This document shows, in pieces, positions 57,016 to 64,000 of a stretch of DNA of 64,000 bases; within the stretch, counting starts at the first letter, position 1; each line of letters begins with the position of its first letter. Under the pieces are notes generated by a model, which was not told where the DNA came from, ran no database searches, and saw nothing but the letters and a program-made list of their open reading frames with translations. Origin of the DNA: Bimastos eiseni (taxonomy: Eukaryota; Annelida; Clitellata; Crassiclitellata; Lumbricidae); the NCBI GenBank assembly GCA_959347315.1, contig OY365822.1:9390149-9454148 (forward strand). Reading direction: 5' to 3'. The translations under genes were made by a program, and so were the position numbers.

Positions 57016-57194
57016 TTGTCACACCTATTTCAATCAAATTTGACAACAAGCCCCTACTTTTCAAAATTTTGCGCCGCCCACTATGAAATTTTGTTCACCT
57101 ACGCCAACTAGACCTACAAAATTCAACAAACAAACAAAAATCTCGGACGGGCCCCCATATGTTGCGTCCCGTGAGGCAACAGTTCATCAAGTAA

Positions 57195-57290
57195 CACTAA
57201 CTCGGACGAGGGTAGAACCCACTCACTCAGCGCACATTTAATGTTACGGGCCGATCGCTCTAACCGACTTTATGGTTGTCCGGCTTCAAT
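57195..57290 (-). mobile_element. tRNA-derived SINE head, second copy
   Basis: GCGCTGAGTGAGTGGGTTCT and GATCGGCCCGTAAC in minus sense match the copy at 43655-43735. It lies in or next to the 5' LTR of the gypsy element, so one may have inserted into the other. Confidence 0.5.
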
Positions 57291-57349
57291 GTGTACTTCT
57301 GAACTTTTCAAAGAGTTATTATAAAATTACAGTTGTTTGCAAATTTTTT

Positions 57350-57830
57350 TAATTCGGAAGTGCAAAAAAGACCAGAGGACAGAAGAACATTGATGACACT
57401 GAACAGCTGCGTGTGAGAAGGACAAGCTTACTCCATGTCCTTATTAGGGCATAACCGAGTAGACAATTTCCACCGAGTACCGAATCCGAGTATTTGGATG
57501 CACTATTTACCGGATATGGGTACGAACCGAATAGCAGTGGTAACTCTGGCCCGGCGAGTACCATCGGAATATAGAGGAATGCAAAACCGAACATGAGTTA
57601 GCATCAAAATTTCAGAAGCTTGGGTTCACACCAGATGATCTCAGATTATAAATGCATTATACAGTGTGACTATCTTTAATGCCTTATTGTGCAGAGTGCA
57701 GACTGATTAATTTTAAATGACCACAAAGCCAGTATCTGATAGAGAAATTGAGAGATGTGAGCACAATGATGACGATGATAATAATGAGAAGTGACTGTAA
57801 CTGCAGTTCTATCTTGTTGTAATTTTTTAA
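57350..57830. other. region without recognised gene
   Basis: Contains repeated CCGAGTA...CCGAAT blocks (57450-57600), reminiscent of the interior of the MITE at 47703-48141. No coding feature found. Confidence 0.35.
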
Positions 57831-58350
57831 TTATATAATCTATTACTGCATGTAACAGTAATTTTAATAGTATATTACTGTATGCAACTGTAATTTCAAT
57901 AGTATGTTATAGTATTTTGCTGTAATTTTGAAACCCTAAATTACCCTGTGTAATAGAAATTCTAATGGCATGTTACCATATGTTGCTGTAAATTGACTAG
58001 TGTGTTATGTAACTGTAATTTCAATAGTATGCTACTGCTTGTAGCAAAATTTTTAGTATTATGCTACTGTGAGCTGCTGTAATGTTAATCGTGTTTTACT
58101 GTATGTAACTGTAATTTTAAGAGTCTGTTACTGTGTGAACTGTAATTTTCTGCATATGCTGCTATGTGTAACTGTAATTACAATAGTATGTCACCATGTG
58201 CAACTGTAACTTTAAGAGTGTTATTGCATGTATATAACTGATTTTAAGAGTATGTTACTGTGTGTCATTGTAATTTAAATAGTATATTACAGTATGTTTT
58301 TTTACGTAACTGTAATTTTAAGAGTATGTCTCTGTGTGTCACTGTAATTT
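57830..58350 (+). repeat. AT-rich minisatellite (ACTGTAATTTTAAGAGTATG)
   Basis: About a dozen degenerate units of TGTAACTGTAATTTYAATAG TATGTTACTG type (given as two blocks). No coding feature. Confidence 0.85.
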
Positions 58351-58639
58351 AAATAAAAGGATGCCCAAAGATTACTTGAAGGTTCTTTTATTAAGAAGTT
58401 TTATTATTTATTATCAAGTTTCATCCAATAATGAAATGCTTATTAACCTGAGCACAAGTGAAACAATAGTAGGAAAACAGAGGACAATTGTTTTTTGTGT
58501 CAGCGCCAACAGTTCCAACCATGCATAACCAGAAGAAGATTGCCTCCAGAATGAATACAAAGCACACAGATAGGAAATGGGCGTCGCTTCACTGCTCACG
58601 AAAGGCACACCATTGTTGCTTTGCTGTAATGGTCAAACT

Positions 58640-58645
58640 AGTTCT

Positions 58646-58681
<36 letters not shown>

Positions 58682-58988
58682 TGTCTGTCTGTCACTATCT
58701 CTGTCTGTCTGCCTCTGTCTCTATCTCTGTCTCTATTTCTGCCTCTCTCTCCGTTGCTCTCTCTCTCTCTCTCTGTCTCTCTCTGGATCTGTCTCTCGAT
58801 CTGTCTCTGTCTCTATTGAGTATCAGTCTCTCTCTCTATCTCTGTCTGTCTGTCTCTCTCTGTCTCTCTGTCTGTCTGTCTCTGTCTGTCCGTCGCTCTC
58901 TCTCTCTTTCTCTGTCTCTCTCTGTCTCTTTGTCTCTCACTGTTTCCTGCTGTCTCTCTCTGACTTTCTCTCTCTCTCTCTCTCTTTT

Positions 58989-59019
<31 letters not shown>

Positions 59020-59060
59020 CCATTATCCGTTGTATATATATATATATAATATCCATTATA
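58640..59060 (+). repeat. (TC)n-rich simple repeat ending in (TA)n
   Basis: CTCTCTCTGTCTGTCT blocks for about 350 bp, then TATATATA near 59005 and 59035. The Ser/Leu-rich 213-codon plus frame is an artefact. Confidence 0.9.
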
Positions 59061-59184
59061 TGTATATTTTTTTTTCAATTAAATCAGCTCCGCTGGCAAC
59101 ATGATCATGCACAAGATGAATTAAAATGAGATCGCCGGTGGTTCCCCTGGAGACGCTGCTGGTTCCATGGCAATGCCTCATTAG

Positions 59185-59354
59185 TCAGCAATCACATGGA
59201 ATGTCGTCGTACTGACAAAAGGCAATCTGATTCTGAGCGACAAAGAGTATAATGATGGGCCAGCAGAAGAGCAACGAGATGGGTATCAGCGTCAGAGCTC
59301 GCGTGTAGATCAGACATTTCTGGTCATCTCTGGCATAGCAAATATCGGCGTTAA
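59185..59354 (-). CDS. candidate terminal coding exon of a membrane protein
   Basis: In minus sense, after an acceptor-like CTAAACAG, the frame reads 55 codons to a TGA at 59187-59185. It has YARDDQKCLIYTR and a strong hydrophobic helix (LIPISLLFCWPIIILFV) followed by a Cys-containing polar tail. I do not recognise the protein. It is upstream of EPAC exons on the same strand and does not match EPAC, so it would be another gene or a chance frame. Confidence 0.3.
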
Positions 59355-59439
59355 CTGTTTAGATCAGGTTTTATCAAATATACACACATGAAGATTCTGT
59401 CCAGTAGAACCCGCCGCCAGTCTCTAATATCTATTCATT

Positions 59440-59500
59440 CATTCGTTACGAAGATTTATATAGCGCCCCTTCAAGGCTACTGCGCACTGTTGCAGGAACC
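59440..59500 (+). mobile_element. retroelement-tail fragment (TTTATATAGCGCC)
   Basis: GATTTATATAGCGCCCCTTC resembles the 3' hairpin arm of the LINE tails at 46470 and 590. Too short to classify. The rest of 59355-60140 shows no recognisable feature. Confidence 0.35.
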
Positions 59501-60150
59501 TAATACATTTCAATCAAACCTAATTTTATATTCTAAATGCTGCATAATCTGAAACAGTTGGCATCAGAATAGGATGCACAGCGCACTGAATAAAGCACTC
59601 ACAATAAGATCTTTGTTTAATTTCAAACAGACAAACCACACAGAGGTGGGGGACACCTAATGATAGGGGTAAGAAATGGGGGGACAAACATATAATGTGT
59701 ACCCTCTCTGTAAAAGGTGGGGGACTTGTCCCCTTCGACCTCGGAATCGCCGCCTCTGAAACCACAGTATGATTGCAAGCCTAATTATAGTGTGAACTGA
59801 TGATGACAAGTTATTACAGGAGTCTAATGAAACTATCTGAAACCCTACCAAGATATGAACGCCAGGTGGAGTGAACAGATATTAAAAAATTGTCACTGCA
59901 CACCACAGGTCAGAACAGAGGGAACTACGGGACCAGACGGCATAGGTCAACGATTTTGAGGTGGCCTAGCTACTCTCCCTGGAAAAAGCAGATACCTTAG
60001 CAAAATATGAAAGTGGATAAAACAGATTCATAAATGCTATTGCAAAAAGTATTTTATTTATACAGAACTCATATATTATCATCATATATTAGCACTGAAT
60101 GATTACCTAAATACTTAACGAGCAGTTCGAATTAATGAAGCTACATTTTC

Positions 60151-60711
60151 GGCAATCCTCCGAATCCCGGTCCCAAATTATTTCGTATGTGTTACCACAT
60201 AGATATGCTGACTTACTTACGGAAACGTCTCAGTTATAACAAAAAGTCTCACAAACACTGGAACGCATTATCACTAATCATGTGTTGCCGGGGACAACAG
60301 TCGTCACAGACGCTTGGCGAGGCTATCAGAATGTCGCTCGCATAAACAACGGGGTGTATGATCACGCAGTTGTTGTGCACGCTCATGAGTTCGTTCATTC
60401 AGTACACAGGGACATTCACTCAGAAACTATCGAAAGATTGTGGATGCAAGCAAAACGTAAACTCCTGTATCAGAGCGGTACAAGTCGCGCTCTGTTTGCA
60501 AGCTACTTCTCGGCCTTTCAGTGGCGCAACAGTCACAAACAGAACGTTTTCGGCAGCTATTTGCAAATGCTGTGCGACAATTACAATATTTAGTAGTTGA
60601 TGACTGGTTGTCGGACAATAAATAACACTTATGCTGTGTTATATCAATAAATGTACTATACTTCCTCTTATTAGTATAAAATAATTTGGGACCGGGATTC
60701 GGAGGATTGCC
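60151..60711 (+). mobile_element. Merlin (IS1595-like) transposon derivative
   Basis: Perfect inverted ends of 33 bp (60151-60183 and 60679-60711, starting GGCAATCCTCCGAATCCC), flanked by ACATTTTC at 60143-60150 and 60712-60719. An 8-bp duplication is typical of Merlin. At 561 bp the element is an internal deletion product that keeps only the second half of the transposase. Confidence 0.93.
60240..60593 (+). pseudogene. C-terminal half of an ISXO2/IS1595-type transposase
   Basis: Open from after a stop at 60237 to TAG at 60593. Contains VLPGTTVVTDAWRGY with the second Asp, and SVHRDIHSETIERLW with the catalytic Glu, both hallmarks of the DDE_Tnp_ISXO2 fold. The N-terminal zinc region and first Asp are missing, so it cannot be active by itself. 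There is no ATG at the start of the homology. Confidence 0.85.
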
Positions 60712-60975
60712 ACATTTTCCATCAGGCCAGGACCAATTTATTGCCAGCTTTGCAAGGGCCTAGCCAGTGGCCACCCCAATTCAATATATAAAATCATTCG
60801 GACACAATCCACCACTTATTCCCGAATCAATGCCATCCCAATTGTCTTTTGGTAGCGATTCAACGAAAATACAAACAAATTTCAGGGCAAAAAAGCGATC
60901 GTAAATACAATATCGATCAAGTTCATCCACGCGTCGACCTAAATACTGCCAGAGGGCAACACTCGGCAACACAAG

Positions 60976-61101
60976 ATGGCGCTTGGCAAACTGAAGGAAG
61001 AAGCGCCATTCACATCAGCTACGGCATGCATGATGTGGTGCTTTAGCGACCCAGATCAACGACCTCTTAAACCCATCTTCCAATACCGCCTTAGGAATTG
61101 A
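60976..61101 (+). CDS. short ORF with AAGATGGCG start context, function unknown
   Basis: 41 codons starting [18 protein letters not shown] in the setting ACACAAGATGGCGCTTGGC, which resembles start regions of housekeeping genes with a YY1-type motif. No family recognised, and no continuation exon could be assigned. It may be a first exon read through, or chance. Confidence 0.2.
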   Translation: MALGKLKEEAPFTSATACMMWCFSDPDQRPLKPIFQYRLRN

Positions 61102-61169
61102 TTGTGAAACTTCAGACTGAAATATGATGCATTTTTGGCCCAAAGTGCCGGTAGAATAGTGAAAGAGAA

Positions 61170-61835
61170 GTATTTGGACAGACAGACAGACAGACAAACA
61201 GACACTACAGACAGACAGACACCACAGACAGACAGGCAGACACCACAGACAAACAGACACCACAGACAGACACCACAGACAGACAGGCAGACATACACCA
61301 CAGACAGACATACACCACAGACACCACAGACAGACAGGCAGACATACACCACAGACAGACATACACCACATACATAACAGACAGACAGGCAGACATACAC
61401 CACAGACAGACATACACCACAGACACCACAGACACCACAGACAGACAGGCAGACATACACCACAGACAGACATACACCACAGACACAACAGACAGACAGG
61501 CAGACACACACCACAGACACAACAGACAGACAGGCAGACATACACCACAGACAGACATACACCACAGACAGACATACACCACAGACACCACAGACAGACA
61601 GGCAGACATACACCACAGACAGACATACACCACAGACACCACAGACAGACAGGCAGACATACACCACAGACAGACATACACCACAGACACCACAGACAGA
61701 CAGGCAGACATACACCACAGACAGATATACAACACAGACACCACAGACAGACAGACAGACACCACAGACAGACAGACACCACAGACAGACACCACAGACA
61801 GACAGACAGATACCACAGACAGACAGACCTGGCAA
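61170..61835 (+). repeat. CAGACA-based minisatellite with CACCACAGACAGACATACA units
   Basis: About 660 bp of higher-order units alternating GACAGGCAGACATACACCA and CAGACAGACATACACCACAG. It has open frames of more than 200 codons in all three minus phases (Cys/Val/Leu-rich), which is a sign of repeat structure and not of coding. Confidence 0.95.
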
Positions 61836-61839
61836 TATG

Positions 61840-62690
61840 TACATCAGCTGTCACTTATCTCTCAATAACATAATATTAAACCTGACAATGTTATACATAA
61901 GATTAATGTGATTTATTTTTCCATAACATACATCAACCTGACAACGAGTGTCATCTGAAATGATCCATTTCTCAACATAAAAGTACCTCTACCAGGTACA
62001 TTAATCAATTTCTGGCCAACACAAGCAGTTAAAACCGCACTGACTTCCATGTCTGGTTGAACAGTTTAACGACCAGAGTGTAGTAAATAAAAATGACAGG
62101 GAATCTTTGTTGAAGCGTCGAGTTATATCCACGCGGGTGTCTTCTATTATTACCTAACCTAACATAATACAAAAAAGACATTTATCTAGCGTCATTTCCT
62201 GGGGACATTCCTCGGCATTGTGCTGGCCAGGCACAGACATTAAACAACCATAATTGAAGATGATCTAGAGCCCTCCACAGAACTTTGACATAATGCCTAG
62301 AACAATAGGAGGAAGAGGAGAAGGAGGAGGTGGAGAGGTGGAGGAGGAAGAGAAAGGCTCGGATGTCATTGTCTCTAAGATTACCAAGCAATCAATTGGA
62401 GAATGAGAGACCGAGCACGACAGACAGCCTTTATTTACAACATCACATTAAACCCAATGACCAGCTGCGCTCACGTAAGACTACTAAGCTTGTCAATAAA
62501 CGCGGCCCTGATTAGTCTGCGCTTGACCAAACTGCACTCCTGCCTTCTTAACAGTAGGCCTACTTGGCCATGAATCACCGTGTGATCACCGTGTTCTACC
62601 ACCAGACACTTTCTTAAGAGAGCAAAAGCTCAGATTTAATGCTTAGCCGTATAGCATATACAATTATGGTATTGGACTATTGGTAATAGT
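61840..62690. other. region without recognised gene
   Basis: Mostly unique AT-rich sequence. A GGAGGA-rich purine run lies at 62300-62360. No convincing exon or element found. Confidence 0.35.
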
Positions 62691-62849
62691 ATATTGTGTT
62701 GCATTGCATTTATTAATTTACATAGCGCCAGATTTAATGCTTAGCCGTATAGTACACTGTGGATTTCTTAAAAGATTCTTGATCAGATAAAGTCCACTCA
62801 GCACTGCCTCTTCATTGCAAGAACGGTCTTTTATAGTATTGGTACTACT

Positions 62850-63335
62850 ACATTGTATTGTATCATATTTATTAATTTACATAGCGCCAGTGAAACACAA
62901 ACCAGTGACCATTTAGCAGTACTTACAGTGGGAGAACTCTGAAAATCGAAAACGATGTTGAGGAGGACAAGACGGATATTGGAAGAAACCCAGAAGGAAT
63001 GGCAGCACACGGAATAAGAGATTCCATAAGAAGGACCTAATGGTGCAAAAGATATATTTTGGGCCATAATGGTCCTAACTCGTAGAACAAAGAGAACATG
63101 CCACTCCGCGGAGTGCAAAGATTGATGAGAAGCCGGAGGAGAGGAACAAATGTCATCCATCATACGTGAGATATTTTGGAGCAATACCCAGTTTGGACTC
63201 AATGAGCAGGACAAGAACTTTGAACTGATTATGAACTGGCAGAGGAAGACAGTGCATTTGATTGATCATACGCAAGGAATTGTTGAAGGATTTCAAAAGG
63301 TGAGCAATCAAAGGTAAGCAATTAAAGGTGAGCAA
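62850..63335 (-). mobile_element. non-LTR retrotransposon ORF2 end and 3' tail
   Basis: In minus sense HCLPLPVHNQFKVLVLLIES and KLGIAPKYL match the L-P-V-x-x-R-I-x-F-K-x-L-V-L ... A-P-x-Y-L stretch near the end of LINE ORF2. Frameshifts follow, then a GGCGCTATGTAAATTAATAA tail with ATACA repeats. A second short copy of the tail lies at 62695-62740. Confidence 0.6.
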
Positions 63336-63525
63336 TTAAACGTGACAATCAAAGGCAAGCAATCAAAGATGATCAATCAAAGCTGATTAATCAAAGGTAA
63401 ACAATCCAAAGGTGAGCAATCAAAGGCAAGCAATCAAAGGTGAGAAATCAAAGGCGAGCAATCAAAGGTGAGCAATCAAAGGTGAGCAATCAAAGGTGAG
63501 CAATCAAAGGTGAGCAGCAGCATTG
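63300..63525 (+). repeat. 14-bp minisatellite (AATCAAAGGTGAGC)
   Basis: About fifteen units with exact 14-bp spacing in the last part (63481, 63495), adjoining the LINE fragment. The region from 63530 to the window end shows no recognised feature. Confidence 0.92.
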
Positions 63526-64000
63526 AGAACCGACTGGACAGGAGACCATAGGGAGGCCCATAAGATTATAGCAACAGTCAATTCTAGAACAGACATAAAC
63601 ACAAACTGTTGAAGTCAAGGTAGTTGAGATGACAACAGATCTGTAGATGGATCTGAAACGCCACAGATGAAAGGAGGAACGTATGAGGTTAGTGATACTA
63701 CTGGTGCTTGCATTGGTAATGTCTTAGTATGTAATTTTATTAATAATTTGGTAGGCGGTATTTCGGTATTTGTCTCATGTTTTAAGGGCAACCATATGGA
63801 TGCAAACATCGGCTGACCAACCCTTCAAATATGGGACTTCCATGGTGATGCGCAAACAAGTACATGCTTGTTACATGTGTCTGTATTTGAGCATTCACCA
63901 GTGACTGCCTTTCTGCTCGACTTAGAATCACTGAAGCTGCAATCCCTGAGAGGGCAATGTCATTGACAGTTTCTCTTTACTAAGCGTAAAAATCGACCTT

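Larger units (their letters stand above)
53753..57180 (-). mobile_element. damaged Ty3/gypsy retrotransposon without RT/RNase H
   Basis: In minus sense: end of a 5' LTR near 57160 (TGTTGCGTCCCG on the plus strand), primer-binding site at 57157-57140 matching the tRNA-Pro type at 16 of 18 bases, gag (57015-56100), CCHC knuckle and protease-like region (55900-55200), then directly integrase (55206-53860). The RT and RNase H domains are absent and the remaining frame is broken in several places. No 3' LTR was recognised; a TA microsatellite and unassigned DNA follow the integrase. Confidence 0.85.

Noticed and set aside
58488..59129. 213-codon Ser/Leu-rich plus-strand frame
   Set aside because: Produced by a TC-rich simple repeat.
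61015..61854. Cys/Val-rich frames of 203-279 codons on the minus strand
   Set aside because: All three phases are open because the DNA is a CAGACA minisatellite, so the coding appearance is an artefact.

Overview
This is an intron-rich, repeat-rich animal nuclear window with no bacterial-style genes. One gene spans most of it on the minus strand: an EPAC/RAPGEF4-type cAMP-regulated Rap guanine-nucleotide exchange factor. Twenty coding exons could be placed between 53380 and 271. Almost all were fixed by three things together: similarity to the family, splice sites, and reading phases that agree from exon to exon. In transcript order they encode the end of cyclic-nucleotide-binding domain A (53380-50766), a linker (49960-49319), the DEP domain (49056-47377), cyclic-nucleotide-binding domain B (46292-41670), the REM region (40475-6863), the Ras-association region (5385-2369) and the start of the CDC25-type RasGEF domain (1484-271). 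The first exons (above 53380) and the rest of the GEF domain (below 271) were not found or lie outside the window. One family segment of about 21 residues between 6863 and 5385 was not found.

The dominant structure is about 30 kb of a 169-bp satellite (about 9085-39280) inside the single 32.6-kb intron between the exons at 40393-40475 and 7742-7820. About 174 monomers are highly homogenised, with diverged monomers at both edges and copied multi-kilobase blocks of 14, 23 and 25 monomers. The array and its C-rich/G-rich flanks are bounded by related inverted ends and by a perfect 9-bp direct repeat (8446-8454 and 39463-39471). The whole block therefore looks like one TIR-bounded transposon-like element of about 31 kb that carries a satellite array as its cargo.

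Splicing of the host gene is unusual. One intron (7017-7741) has AT-AC ends with U12-type donor and branch motifs. Two introns need GC donors to keep frame and homology. One donor (exon 3251-3400) has been expanded, together with the last ~18 coding bases, into a 38-bp minisatellite that gives a row of duplicate 5' splice sites. A hAT-like MITE has inserted into another donor region (exon 43204-43282).

The remaining introns and the 53.4-64 kb region hold mobile-element remains: three hAT-like MITEs with 8-bp target duplications; a Merlin (IS1595-like) derivative with perfect 33-bp inverted ends and 8-bp target duplications; a damaged Ty3/gypsy element lacking reverse transcriptase and RNase H but keeping gag, CCHC, protease-like and integrase parts; several 3' ends of non-LTR retrotransposons with TTACA-type tails; tRNA-derived SINEs; and many minisatellites and simple repeats. 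Retention of U12 splicing, an EPAC with cNBD-A, Merlin and hAT elements and gypsy together suggest an invertebrate metazoan (lophotrochozoan or invertebrate deuterostome). The species cannot be fixed from the sequence alone.
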